This document shows positions 44,425 to 53,543 of a stretch of 64,000 nt of DNA, one piece after another (within the stretch, counting starts at the first letter, position 1; the number at the start of each line of letters is the position of its first letter). The translations under genes were made by a program, and so were the position numbers. The notes beneath the pieces were generated by a model that saw nothing but the letters and a program-made list of their open reading frames with translations, ran no database searches and had not been told where the DNA came from. The DNA lies in the NCBI RefSeq assembly GCF_020906275.1, contig NZ_CP086727.1, forward strand, positions 496,001 to 560,000, in the 5' to 3' direction. The stretch is from Parasphingorhabdus litoris DSM 22379. Its GTDB lineage: Bacteria > Pseudomonadota > Alphaproteobacteria > Sphingomonadales > Sphingomonadaceae.

Positions 44425-46241
44425 GCCTGCACCCCACTCTGGACGCGGTAACGAGCCGCATTATCGAGCGCAGCAAAACATCGCGCGCGGCTTATCTTGA
44501 TTTGGTCGATCGTGAAGGTGACAAGGGCGTTCATCGGCCCAACCTGTCCTGCGGCAATCTCGCCCACGGTTTCGCAGCCAGCGGCGACGACAAGCCTGCC
44601 ATTCGTTCCGGCGCGGCGATGAATATCGGTATCGTCACCGCCTATAATGATATGTTATCGGCGCATCAGCCCTATGGTCGCTATCCCGAACAGATCAAGA
44701 TTTTCGCGCGCGAAGCAGGCGCTACGGCTCAGGTCGCAGGCGGCGTTCCGGCGATGTGCGATGGCGTTACGCAGGGCCAATTGGGCATGGAGCTAAGCCT
44801 GTTCAGCCGCGATAACATCGCGATGGGTACCGCCATCGGTCTCAGCCACGGCATGTTTGAAGGCACGTTGCTGCTCGGCATTTGCGATAAGATCGTGCCG
44901 GGTCTGCTGATCGGTGCCCTGCGCTTTGGTCATCTGCCGACGATATTGGTTCCCGCTGGACCCATGCCATCAGGCCTTGCCAACAAGGAAAAGCAGCGCG
45001 TGCGTCAGCTCTATGCCGAGGGCAAGGCGACCAAGGACGAGCTTCTGGAAGCGGAAGCGGCGAGCTATCACGGCGCGGGCACCTGCACCTTCTATGGCAC
45101 CGCCAATTCCAATCAGATGATGATGGAAATGATGGGGCTGCATGTTCCCGGCGCAGCCTTTGTCAATCCGGGTACCAAGTTGCGGCAGGAACTGACCCGC
45201 GCGGCGGTGCACCAGCTTTCCGCCATTGGAAAAGCGGGCAATGACTATCGTCCGCTGGGGCGCTGTATCGATGAAAAGGCGATTGTAAACGCGGCGGTGG
45301 GGCTTTTGGCCACGGGCGGTTCGACCAATCACCTGATCCATTTGCCAGCCATTGCAAGGGCGGCCGGGATAATCATCGACTGGGAAGATTTTGATGCGCT
45401 GTCGGCGGTGGTTCCGCTGGTAACCCGCATCTATCCAAATGGCTCTGCCGATGTGAATCATTTCCACGCGGCGGGCGGGATGGCGTTCGTGATCCGCGAA
45501 CTGCTGGATGCGGGCCTGTTGCATCGTGATATCTTGACCGTCGCGGGAAATGATATGGATGCTTACGCAAAAGAAGCGGTGCTGGATGGCGACAAGGCGG
45601 GCTGGAGCGCTGCGCCATCGGAAAGCCGCAATGACGAGATCCTCCGTCCGGTGTCCGATCCGTTTTCGCCCGATGGCGGGATGCGATTGTTGACCGGCAA
45701 TTTGGGCCGCGCGGCGATAAAAACCAGCGCCGTTGATCCCAGCCGATTGACTGTCGAAGCGCCGGTCCGCGTCTTTGCGGATCAAAATGATATCAAAACC
45801 GCCTTTGATGCTGGCGAACTGGACCGCGATGTCATCATCGTCGTCCGCTTTCAGGGGCCGCGCGCCAATGGCATGCCGGAACTCCATAAGCTCACCCCGC
45901 CCATGGGTGTCTTACAAGATCGCGGTCACAAGGTCGCATTGCTCACCGATGGACGTATGTCGGGGGCCAGCGGCAAGGTTCCCGCGGCGATCCACTGCTG
46001 GCCAGAGGCGAAAGACGGCGGACCTTTGGCAAAATTGCAGGATGGCGATATCGTTCGTATCTGCGCCAAAACCGGCGAGTTGACTGCCTTGGTTGACGAA
46101 GCAGAATGGCAAGCACGGTCGCTTGCCGAAACACCGGTTGAGAGCGCTGGCACGGGCCGGGAACTATTCGCGCTGATGCGCAATCTATCTGACAATGCAG
46201 AAGCAGGGGCGTCAGCCATGCTCAACCAGGCGGGATTGTAG
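44409..46241 (+). CDS. edd: Phosphogluconate dehydratase
   Basis: Protein of 610 aa from the IlvD/Edd family. Iron-sulfur cluster Cys stand in [16 protein letters not shown] and [13 protein letters not shown]; other family segments are [17 protein letters not shown] and [17 protein letters not shown]. It converts 6-phosphogluconate to 2-keto-3-deoxy-6-phosphogluconate. The only usual start codon is the TTG at 44409, inside pgl and without a good ribosome site, so the first few residues are uncertain and coupling is likely. Confidence 0.96.
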   Translation: MERVISLHPTLDAVTSRIIERSKTSRAAYLDLVDREGDKGVHRPNLSCGNLAHGFAASGDDKPAIRSGAAMNIGIVTAYNDMLSAHQPYGRYPEQIKIFAREAGATAQVAGGVPAMCDGVTQGQLGMELSLFSRDNIAMGTAIGLSHGMFEGTLLLGICDKIVPGLLIGALRFGHLPTILVPAGPMPSGLANKEKQRVRQLYAEGKATKDELLEAEAASYHGAGTCTFYGTANSNQMMMEMMGLHVPGAAFVNPGTKLRQELTRAAVHQLSAIGKAGNDYRPLGRCIDEKAIVNAAVGLLATGGSTNHLIHLPAIARAAGIIIDWEDFDALSAVVPLVTRIYPNGSADVNHFHAAGGMAFVIRELLDAGLLHRDILTVAGNDMDAYAKEAVLDGDKAGWSAAPSESRNDEILRPVSDPFSPDGGMRLLTGNLGRAAIKTSAVDPSRLTVEAPVRVFADQNDIKTAFDAGELDRDVIIVVRFQGPRANGMPELHKLTPPMGVLQDRGHKVALLTDGRMSGASGKVPAAIHCWPEAKDGGPLAKLQDGDIVRICAKTGELTALVDEAEWQARSLAETPVESAGTGRELFALMRNLSDNAEAGASAMLNQAGL

Positions 46242-46243
46242 AT

Positions 46244-47218
46244 TTGACTCAGGAAATTGTGACAGCCGATATTGGCGGCACCCATGCGCGATTTGCGATT
46301 GCTCAGGTGGATGGTCATCATGTCGAGGCGCTGACCGATCAGGTAGTGATGAAAAGCGCTGAACATGCCAGCCTGCAAACCGCCTGGGAAGCCTATGCGG
46401 ACCAGATCGGTCGCGCGCTGCCTAAAGATGGTGCGATTGCGGTTGCGGGTCCTGTCGGCGGAGAACTTTTGCGCTTTACCAATAATCCGTGGATCGTGCG
46501 GCCGCACGCCATTCCATCAAAGCTGGGGCTGGATCGTTTTACCTTGATAAACGACTTCGGTGCCGTCGCGCATGCGGTGGCGCATCTCAACGGTAATAAT
46601 CTTGTCCATTGCTGCGGCCCCAACGAGCCGTTGCCTGCGACCGGACCGATATCGATTTTTGGTCCCGGTACCGGCCTGGGCGCCGTACAGTTGCTGCGGA
46701 CGAAAGATCGTTATCACGTTATCGAAACCGAAGGCGGCCATACTGATTTCGCGCCGCTGGACAGCATAGAAGATACGATTTTACAGAAGTTGCGGCAAAA
46801 ATATCGCCGGGTTTCTGTGGAGCGAATTGTTTCCGGTCCCGGTCTGGTTGCTATTCATGAAGTTCTATCCAGCCTTGAAGGCAAGGCAGCGGCATTGGTT
46901 GATGACCGTGAGCTTTGGGAAATGGCACTGGAAGGAAAGGACAGTCTTGCCGCTGCTGCGCTTGACAGATTCTGCCTGAGCCTAGGTGCGATTGCTGGTG
47001 ACCTCGCTTTGGCGCAAGGGGCGAAGGCGGTGGTGATCGGTGGTGGTCTGGGTGCACGGATCGCTGACATTCTTCCACAATCGGGGTTTTGCGAACGGTT
47101 TGTAGCCAAAGGGCGGTTTGAAGCGGTTATGCAAAATATTCCGGTCAAACTATTAAGCCACCCTCAGCCAGGTCTTTTTGGCGCTGCATCGGCTTTTTTA
47201 CAGGAGCATGAGCTTTGA
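46244..47218 (+). CDS. glk: Glucokinase
   Basis: ROK-unrelated bacterial glucokinase of 324 aa (Glk family). The ATP phosphate loop ADIGGTHARFAIAQ, the sugar-binding INDFGAVAHAV, GPGTGLGAVQLL and the EGGHTDFAP motif are present. It phosphorylates imported glucose to feed Zwf. The TTG start lies two bases after the edd stop. Its last codons overlap the start of eda. Confidence 0.95.
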   Translation: MTQEIVTADIGGTHARFAIAQVDGHHVEALTDQVVMKSAEHASLQTAWEAYADQIGRALPKDGAIAVAGPVGGELLRFTNNPWIVRPHAIPSKLGLDRFTLINDFGAVAHAVAHLNGNNLVHCCGPNEPLPATGPISIFGPGTGLGAVQLLRTKDRYHVIETEGGHTDFAPLDSIEDTILQKLRQKYRRVSVERIVSGPGLVAIHEVLSSLEGKAAALVDDRELWEMALEGKDSLAAAALDRFCLSLGAIAGDLALAQGAKAVVIGGGLGARIADILPQSGFCERFVAKGRFEAVMQNIPVKLLSHPQPGLFGAASAFLQEHEL

Positions 47219-47832
47219 AACCGATTGAGAAAATCATGCGTTCCGCCCCGGTGATACCCGTGCTGGTTATCGAAGATGTTTCGACGGCACGTCCCATTGC
47301 CGAGGCCTTGGTGGCTGGCGGGCTTCCCATATTGGAAGTCACCTTGCGCACAGATTGCGCGCTCGAGGCCATTGCCGAGATGAAAAAGGTTGAAGGCGCT
47401 ATTGTCGGCGCCGGTACGGTGTTAAACGATGCTCATCTGAGTTCTGCAATAGATGCTGGTTCTGAATTTATCGTATCACCCGGCCTGACCGAAGCCCTGG
47501 TCGAGTCCGCATTTAAGCGTGATGCGCCGCTTCTTCCTGGTATTTCGAACGCCAGCGATATCATGCGCGGTATGGACATGGGGTTGAAGCATTTTAAATT
47601 TTTCCCTGCCGAAGCATCTGGCGGTACGGCGGCTTTAAAAGCAATCGCTGGCCCGTTTAAGGATTGCCTGTTCTGTCCAACTGGCGGAATCAATGCCAAA
47701 ACCGCAGGCGATTGGCTGGCTCTTGATGCGGTACTCTGTGTTGGCGGTAGCTGGATTGTACCCAAGTGGACACGGGATTTTAATCATGTCAAACAGCTGG
47801 CGCTCGCCGCTGCGGCTATTTCGGCACGCTGA
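47215..47832 (+). CDS. eda: KDPG aldolase (2-dehydro-3-deoxyphosphogluconate aldolase)
   Basis: Class I aldolase of 205 aa. Catalytic Glu region LPILEVTLRTDCALEAI and the Schiff-base Lys in HFKFFPAEASGG are intact, with GTVLNDAHL and CPTGGI phosphate-site segments. It splits KDPG to pyruvate and glyceraldehyde 3-phosphate, ending the Entner-Doudoroff route. It starts with TTG overlapping the glk stop (TTGA) and overlaps the convergent epimerase gene by 17 bp. Confidence 0.96.
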   Translation: MKPIEKIMRSAPVIPVLVIEDVSTARPIAEALVAGGLPILEVTLRTDCALEAIAEMKKVEGAIVGAGTVLNDAHLSSAIDAGSEFIVSPGLTEALVESAFKRDAPLLPGISNASDIMRGMDMGLKHFKFFPAEASGGTAALKAIAGPFKDCLFCPTGGINAKTAGDWLALDAVLCVGGSWIVPKWTRDFNHVKQLALAAAAISAR

Positions 47833-48658
47833 CTTTCGGTGTTACCGAAAATGCGACTTGCGTTGACCAGCTTTCGCCAGGTGCGAGTATCTTCAAACCA
47901 CCGCGATTGATCGCGTCCGTCATGTGGCTTACCGGCTCGACGCAGAAATAATCTTCTCCCTCGGGCGCATAGATATGCGTTTCGGGTAGGTCTGCATTCG
48001 GCGTCATAGTGAGCCTGTGGCTTGGCCACTCAAATTCCAAGGCACTTTTACGGCCCGTAAAAACCGTGTCGACCGGATGATCTGCCGAGAGGTCATAGGA
48101 ACCGGTGCAAACAAACCAATCGGTCGGAAGACCATCCTCTGTTACATCCCATACGCCGCCAAAAACGGTGTGTAATCTGGCACCGGCGCGCGGAAAATAA
48201 GGGTGCAGACCCAGACCTGCCGGCATGTTGCTCTGGCTTGCATTGGTAAGGGACACACCATGGATATAGCCGTCTGCGGTCAGCGCGATTTGCTGTTCAG
48301 CGACATAATCCCAGGGCCAGCTGTCGGCAATATGCTGGTAGCGCAGGTGCAACATATCGTTCGATTGTGCAATAACTTCCCAAGCCTCGGTCCATCCATG
48401 GCCATGGATGGCATGGATGGACGATGCAGGCGGATGATTGGGCGGTATATTGACAGATGTGCCATCGAATGAAAATTGCCCGTTTGCGATCCGATTGGAA
48501 AAAGGCACCAGAACAAAATTTGCTAGTCCAAGCGGGTCGCAATCATCATCTCGAGCCGGCCAGAATATCGCCTCGCCTCGCCAATCAAATTTCAGGATTC
48601 CGCCACCACGCAATGGATTGACGATGAGGCTAATTTCATTGTTGCGAAGCGAGATCAT
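47816..48658 (-). CDS. Aldose 1-epimerase family protein
   Basis: Galactose-mutarotase-fold protein of 280 aa. Candidate catalytic residues are the His in HAIHGHGWTEAW, the second His in LGLHPYFPR and the Glu in YFCVEPVSHMTDAI. It would interconvert sugar anomers, supplying the form used by glucokinase. It is convergent with eda, overlapping its end, and follows a lipoprotein gene on the same strand by 20 bp. Confidence 0.88.
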   Translation of the reverse strand: MISLRNNEISLIVNPLRGGGILKFDWRGEAIFWPARDDDCDPLGLANFVLVPFSNRIANGQFSFDGTSVNIPPNHPPASSIHAIHGHGWTEAWEVIAQSNDMLHLRYQHIADSWPWDYVAEQQIALTADGYIHGVSLTNASQSNMPAGLGLHPYFPRAGARLHTVFGGVWDVTEDGLPTDWFVCTGSYDLSADHPVDTVFTGRKSALEFEWPSHRLTMTPNADLPETHIYAPEGEDYFCVEPVSHMTDAINRGGLKILAPGESWSTQVAFSVTPKVSVPK

Positions 48659-48678
48659 AGGCTCGCCAGGATAGGCGG

Positions 48679-49071
48679 TTATTGATCGCTAGAATAGCTA
48701 ATAAATGGTCCCAAAGCTATGGCACCACGATATCCGACAGGCGAACTATCGAGAAAGCGAACAATGTCGCCTGAACAGAGCCTGTTGCTACCATTTTGTG
48801 TAACCATCACTAGGTCATCATCGAGGGTTGCAGCACCCCATTTCGGTCGATTTAACCAGACCTTCTGATTAGGCATCTCATAAGCGATTCCGATACGATC
48901 AATAACTTTGGTTGAGCGGACCTGATTGAGAGAAATGCAATTTGTCGTCTCGTAAATATCGATGGGCGGAACGAAGATCATTTCGCGCTGGTTAGCATAT
49001 TCTCGCCCGACCGTTGATGACGCACAGCCGGTGAGCAAGATTGACAGCAAAAAAAGTCCCAAACGCTTCAA
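48679..49071 (-). CDS. Small outer- or inner-membrane lipoprotein of unknown function
   Basis: Protein of about 130 aa with a lipoprotein signal: KRLGLFLLSILLTGCAS, lipobox LTGC with Cys16. I take the TTG at 49071, eight bases after CAGGAG, because longer frames put a charged stretch before the signal. The mature part (EMIFVPPIDIYETTNCISLN and onward) shows two more Cys but no family I know. A strong hairpin at 49107-49138 lies in its leader region. It may be co-transcribed with the aldose epimerase. Confidence 0.65.
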   Translation of the reverse strand: MKRLGLFLLSILLTGCASSTVGREYANQREMIFVPPIDIYETTNCISLNQVRSTKVIDRIGIAYEMPNQKVWLNRPKWGAATLDDDLVMVTQNGSNRLCSGDIVRFLDSSPVGYRGAIALGPFISYSSDQ

Positions 49072-49106
49072 TGTGATTGCTCCTGAAAAATGTGCCCGAA
49101 TAAGGT

Positions 49107-49138
49107 CCGGGGGAAGATCAATCTCCATCTTCCCCCGG
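49107..49138. promoter_or_regulatory. 12-bp perfect stem-loop upstream of lipoprotein gene
   Basis: CCGGGGGAAGAT and ATCTTCCCCCGG form a perfect 12-bp stem with an 8-nt loop, 36 bp upstream of the chosen lipoprotein start. There is no T-run on the minus-strand side. It could be a leader structure or operator. It belongs to the 344-bp non-coding stretch 49072-49415. Confidence 0.5.
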
Positions 49139-49179
49139 CTTCCGATCTTCGGGGAAAGATTCGGAAAATAGGACCCGCA

Positions 49180-49228
49180 GGGTTCGGGATGGGTCCGATA
49201 ATTGAGACGTTGTCACATCCCGAAACCC
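49180..49228. repeat. Inverted repeat with following T-run
   Basis: GGGTTCGGGATG (49180-49191) pairs with CATCCCGAAACCC (49216-49228, one bulge), and AAAATTTTTT follows. It looks like a terminator on the plus strand, but no plus-strand gene lies upstream. The rest of 49229-49415 is AT-rich with TGTAAAATA twice (near 49281 and 49307) and probably holds the ECF sigma promoter. Confidence 0.5.
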
Positions 49229-49415
49229 GCAAAATTTTTTCAAACTTTTTTCAAAAGCGAGAAAAGTCATTGTATCCATGTGTAAAATAATACGATGATT
49301 CAGTTGTAAAATAGGCTATGCTAGAAAAACTATTCGCACGTATCAGGGCTTGCAGAATGATGTCTCTCCGTTCATTAAGGCCCGCCGTCCCCTGAGCACA
49401 GAGATTCTTCGACCT

Positions 49416-49925
49416 ATGAAGTATCAGAAACTTCAGACTGTTTTCCTTGCGCAGCGCGATGCACTTTTGCGTTTTTTGCGCGCGCGTGGAGCGGGCGACA
49501 ATGCCGAGGATATCTTGCAGGACCTATGGCTTAAGCTGTCCGACACGGATGACAGTAATGTCACCAACCCAGTGCCTTACCTGTATCGCGCCGCCAATAA
49601 TGCCATGCATGACCGCTATCGCAAGGATGAGCGCGCACGGCAGCGGGACAATGACTGGAGCGATATTAATCGAGGAACCGGGGATGCTTCTGATCTGCCG
49701 CTTCCCGACCGTGCACTAATCGCTAACCAACAGCTAGCGGCTGTCGAGGAACGCATTGGGAAGGAAGGTCCACGCGTATTCGGCATTTTTCGCCGCTTTC
49801 GTATCGATGGTATCGGTCAACGCCAGATAGCCGAGGAATTGGGGATCAGCTTGAGTGCGGTCGAGAAGGATTTGCAGAAAGCTTATCGCGCATTGGCTGC
49901 ATGGAAAGACGGGGAGGAGGTATGA
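49416..49925 (+). CDS. ECF-family RNA polymerase sigma factor (FecI-like)
   Basis: Sigma factor of 169 aa. Region 2 is seen in FLRARGAGDNAEDILQDLWL and PVPYLYRAANNAMHDRYRK; region 4 helix-turn-helix in GIGQRQIAEELGISLSAVEK. Followed by FecR-like and STN-type TonB receptor genes, it is the sigma of a cell-surface signalling cassette: ligand binding to the receptor releases it to drive transcription of the receptor operon. ATG 49416 is used; the frame stays open upstream to 49350. Confidence 0.92.
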   Translation: MKYQKLQTVFLAQRDALLRFLRARGAGDNAEDILQDLWLKLSDTDDSNVTNPVPYLYRAANNAMHDRYRKDERARQRDNDWSDINRGTGDASDLPLPDRALIANQQLAAVEERIGKEGPRVFGIFRRFRIDGIGQRQIAEELGISLSAVEKDLQKAYRALAAWKDGEEV

Positions 49926-49996
49926 CTGTGATGCGAGTTGGATGCGGGATCCAGATGGTGGCGACGTCTATATTTCGGGACATAAATTATGGCTGA
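49922..49996 (+). CDS. Possible 24-codon coupling ORF between sigma and FecR genes
   Basis: A short frame begins with ATG overlapping the sigma stop (ATGA), directly behind GGGGAGGAGG, and ends with a TGA that overlaps the start of the FecR-like gene (positions 49994-49996 versus ATG 49989). The FecR-like gene has no strong ribosome site of its own, so translation through this frame may deliver ribosomes to it. The 24-residue product has no recognisable motif. It may be chance. Confidence 0.35.
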   Translation: MTVMRVGCGIQMVATSIFRDINYG

Positions 49997-50966
49997 TAAA
50001 TACGACATTATCCGGGATCAGGCTGTTGCCTGGGCAATCCGCACGCGCTCCGCTGATTTTGCTGATTGGGAGGACTTTACCCTGTGGCTGGAAGCAGACC
50101 CGCTGCACAACAAGGCCTATGAGCAACTGCTCAGCGCGGAAGACCAATATGTTGATCTCATAGAAGATGCTGTATCAAATAACGAAAGTGCAACGGTTCC
50201 TCCCCAGCCAGCCAATGACGAGTTTGTGGCACCTGGCATAGAGCCGAATCGTCGGCGCGTATTGTTTGGAGCGATTGCGGCATCATTGGTTGTTGCGGTG
50301 AGCGCCGGAATGTGGACGCAGATGCCGCAACCTTATGACATCATAACAGCCCCGGGTCAGCGCGAAATTGTGGCCCTTCCCGATGGCAGTAAAATCTCGC
50401 TAAATGGTGATACAAAAATTGCATTGGATCACAAAAAGCCACGCTATGCGCGATTAGAACATGGGGAGGCGCTATTTACGGTGGTCCATGATGATGACAG
50501 ACCTTTCATTGTTGATACGGCCGATATTCGCCTCGTCGATGCTGGCACAGAGTTTAATGTCATTAGCAACGCTCAAACTCTTGATGTTGCTGTTTCAGAG
50601 GGTTTGGTCATCTTTAACCCGGACCGTGAGAATGTCAGTCTGGCGGCGGGAAAGCGTTTGTATCGCCCGACCCCAGAAAGCCGAGCGACTGTTTCGACTG
50701 TTGCTGTTCAACAAGTCGGTGCATGGCGAACCGGTCGTCTCAGCTTTGCCGGCGAAACGATGAACGAAGTTGCCGAGGCGCTGGGCCGAAACCTCGGGGC
50801 CGATATTACAGTGTCAGAGCGTATTGCAGCACGTCCGTTTAGCGGTGTGATCCAGATCAGCGATGGCGATGCGCAAAATATGGAACCGATTGCGGCAGTG
50901 CTCGGTGTTCAAGCAAAAAAACAAGGAAAGGGTTGGATTTTGATCGGGGATGATGCGGTACCATAA
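49989..50966 (+). CDS. FecR-family anti-sigma/sigma regulator
   Basis: Single-pass inner-membrane protein of 325 aa. The N-terminal cytoplasmic anti-sigma domain (DQAVAWAIRTRSADFADWED, then FTLWLEADPLHNKAYEQL) is followed by a transmembrane helix near 88-108 (VLFGAIAASLVVAVSAGMW) and the periplasmic FecR domain (GQREIVALPDGSKISLNGDT; ADIRLVDAGTEFNVI). It binds the sigma factor and senses the receptor's STN domain. Its end overlaps the receptor start by 17 bp, so production of the two is linked. Confidence 0.92.
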   Translation: MADKYDIIRDQAVAWAIRTRSADFADWEDFTLWLEADPLHNKAYEQLLSAEDQYVDLIEDAVSNNESATVPPQPANDEFVAPGIEPNRRRVLFGAIAASLVVAVSAGMWTQMPQPYDIITAPGQREIVALPDGSKISLNGDTKIALDHKKPRYARLEHGEALFTVVHDDDRPFIVDTADIRLVDAGTEFNVISNAQTLDVAVSEGLVIFNPDRENVSLAAGKRLYRPTPESRATVSTVAVQQVGAWRTGRLSFAGETMNEVAEALGRNLGADITVSERIAARPFSGVIQISDGDAQNMEPIAAVLGVQAKKQGKGWILIGDDAVP

Positions 50967-53397
50967 CAGTATAGCGGCCGCTGTATTGGGTGTTGCCATT
51001 GCTGCACCTGCTCATGCCGACAGTCAGGTTGAAGTGAATATTGCCGCAGGTCGTCTCGACTCTGCGATTTTTGTGCTTGGGGAACAAGCAGGAATAAGCA
51101 TTGGTCTTGCTGATCCGCGCATGGGTGCACGGCGCGTTCCGGGCATCAAAGGCCGGATGACTTCCCATCAAGCGCTGACTCGTTTGCTGGCCGGAAGCGG
51201 CACTAGGCCTCAGCGAGTCGACGCCCGCCACTGGCGAATTGTAGCAATACCCAAACGCAATAAGCGCGCCAAACGAAAAGAGAAAAGACGTGCCTATGCA
51301 GCGGCAAAGCCATTGCCATCGCCGCCAGTTATCCATCCCGAAATTGTGGTAACGGGGCAGCTTGTACACAATAATATTCAAACCGATGCCGCAGGCAGCC
51401 GCCTGTCGTTATCATTGGATGATATAGGGCCATCTGCAGAAGTTCGGGGCACGGACGCCCTGTTGGAAACGCTACCCAGTCTTAGTTCGACGCAATTGGG
51501 TCCGGGGCGCAATCGTCTGTTTATCCGCGGTATCGCCGATTCCAGTTTCAATGGGCCCAATCAAGCCGTTTCTGGTCAATATCTCGGTGAAGCACGGCTC
51601 AACTATAACGCGCCGGATCCGGATTTGCGGCTAATCGACCTGAACCGCATCGAAGTTTATCAAGGGCCGCAAGGTACTCGTTTCGGGGCTGGTACGCTGG
51701 GCGGAGTTATTAAAATGGTACCCAATGCGGTGCAGCTTAATGAGGTGAGCGGAAAAGCATCGCTTGCATTTGCCGCCACGCAACATGGCGATCCATCAGC
51801 AGATGCCAATGCCACTTTCAATATTCCATTGATCGATGGCTCCATGGGCATTCGCACGTCAATCTATGGCGGCCGCCAAGGCGGTTATATTGATGATCGG
51901 CGGCGCGGCCTGAAAGATGTCAACCGGATGGATACCATAGGTGGGCGGTTCATGTTTCGCGCGGATCCCGGTGCGGGGTGGACGGTGGACGTCATGGCAG
52001 CCGGACAGGAAATTGACGGACGCGATGGCCAATATGCAGACCGGGAAGGTGACAAGCTCGATCGCGCAACACCGTTTGCGCAACCCTATCGTAATCGATT
52101 TGCGCTTGGTCAGCTGGTTGTTCGTAAACAATGGGATGAAATGGAGCTGATCACGGCAATAAATGTTGTGGATCAGAAAGTATCTGAGACATTTGATCTA
52201 ACGCTACCGGCGTTTGAACCGTTTTTCCCTGAACAGCCTGGTTTGTTTCGTCAGCGCGGAAATATCCGGCTTTTCACATCGGAGACGCGGTTGTCCCGAT
52301 CCCTGGATAATGGCGGTAGCTGGTTCTTGGGGACCAGTCTGGTCAATAACCGCTATCGGATCAGGCGATCCGTGGAGAGTGAATTCTTTAACAATGGCAT
52401 TGCCGGGATAGAAAATGAGACGAACGAAGCGACGGCTTTTGGTGAAATTACCTGGCCACTGTCAAACAGATTGATGGTGAATGTCGGTGGCCGGATCAGT
52501 CACGTGTGGCTGGATGGAAAAGCAATGGATTTGCCGACCTTTGCGCTGGTTGCGTTGGACACCGGCTCGAAGCGAAACCAGACTGATTTTCTGCCGTCCT
52601 TTGGAGTGCAGTATCAGGTTGCAAAAGGCCTGACCGGTCATGTGCGCTATCAGGAAGGTTTTCGCGCCGCCGGTATTGCTGTGCGTGACGATCAGGTGGA
52701 ACGGTTCCGCAATGACAAGGTTGCCGCGATCGAGGCTGGGTTGGTTTTCAGCAGTGGCGGCGAGACCGGTTTCGATGCCGGTATCTCTGTGGCGCATACC
52801 AAATGGGACGACATTCAGGCGGACTTGATTGGTAATGATGGCTTGCCCGGCACGTTGAATATCGGGCGCGGCCGGATATGGACCATCGATGGTACAATGA
52901 ACTGGCGGCCGCTGCCCGGCTTGTCGATTGAGGCAAGTGCCATTTGGTCCAATAGCCGTTTGACCGAGCCGGCGGAAACCGTTGTCGTCGGTGAACCCGA
53001 AGCTGAATTTGCCGATGAGCTGCCGGAAGGGGCGGTATTCGTTCAGAGCAACAATCTCCCCAATGTGTCAGATTTTTCAGGCCGAATGGCAATTGGATAT
53101 ACCAGCGCCCTATCCGACGATTTGGATCTCTCGCTATCTGCTTGGGGACGTTATATCGGGGAATCGCGTCTAGGTATCGGTCCTATATTGGATGTGAAAC
53201 AAGGCGATTTCATCGATACGGGTCTGTCGGCCAGCCTTGATTTCGGCCGGCGGTCTATCTGGCTCGAAGCATCCAATGTTTTTAATGCGACCGGTAATCG
53301 CTTTGCCTTGGGATCGCCCTTTACGTTGCCATTCGGCGACCAGATCACGCCGCTACGTCCGCGCACCATAAGAATTGGTTTCGACGCCAAATTCTAA
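50950..53397 (+). CDS. TonB-dependent signalling receptor with N-terminal STN domain (FecA-type)
   Basis: Receptor of 815 aa. After a signal peptide (SIAAAVLGVAIAAPAHAD) comes the secretin/TonB N-terminal domain: VEVNIAAGRLDSAIFVLGEQ through QALTRLLAGSGTRPQ, residues about 25-95, which contacts FecR. A basic linker, the TonB-box-like PEIVVTGQL, plug (LIDLNRIEVYQGPQGTRFGA) and barrel ending IRIGFDAKF follow. It both imports a ligand and signals its presence. The ligand may be an iron chelate or another nutrient; the following gene is an autotransporter rather than siderophore genes. Confidence 0.93.
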   Translation: MMRYHNSIAAAVLGVAIAAPAHADSQVEVNIAAGRLDSAIFVLGEQAGISIGLADPRMGARRVPGIKGRMTSHQALTRLLAGSGTRPQRVDARHWRIVAIPKRNKRAKRKEKRRAYAAAKPLPSPPVIHPEIVVTGQLVHNNIQTDAAGSRLSLSLDDIGPSAEVRGTDALLETLPSLSSTQLGPGRNRLFIRGIADSSFNGPNQAVSGQYLGEARLNYNAPDPDLRLIDLNRIEVYQGPQGTRFGAGTLGGVIKMVPNAVQLNEVSGKASLAFAATQHGDPSADANATFNIPLIDGSMGIRTSIYGGRQGGYIDDRRRGLKDVNRMDTIGGRFMFRADPGAGWTVDVMAAGQEIDGRDGQYADREGDKLDRATPFAQPYRNRFALGQLVVRKQWDEMELITAINVVDQKVSETFDLTLPAFEPFFPEQPGLFRQRGNIRLFTSETRLSRSLDNGGSWFLGTSLVNNRYRIRRSVESEFFNNGIAGIENETNEATAFGEITWPLSNRLMVNVGGRISHVWLDGKAMDLPTFALVALDTGSKRNQTDFLPSFGVQYQVAKGLTGHVRYQEGFRAAGIAVRDDQVERFRNDKVAAIEAGLVFSSGGETGFDAGISVAHTKWDDIQADLIGNDGLPGTLNIGRGRIWTIDGTMNWRPLPGLSIEASAIWSNSRLTEPAETVVVGEPEAEFADELPEGAVFVQSNNLPNVSDFSGRMAIGYTSALSDDLDLSLSAWGRYIGESRLGIGPILDVKQGDFIDTGLSASLDFGRRSIWLEASNVFNATGNRFALGSPFTLPFGDQITPLRPRTIRIGFDAKF

Positions 53398-53543
53398 ACG
53401 GGTCCAGCCGCCAGCTTTAAAAAGCAACGATTACAAATCGCTAATCGGAAATCATGCCTCATGCATTTTTCCGCCTTACGGTTCGTCCCGATTGGTGACG
53501 TCTTGTCGAATATCCCAAGTTAGATTTTCAACAAGGAACCCCG

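Noticed and set aside
49180-49240. Assigning the inverted repeat with T-run as a terminator of a known gene
   Set aside because: No plus-strand gene lies upstream, so only a structural note is justified.
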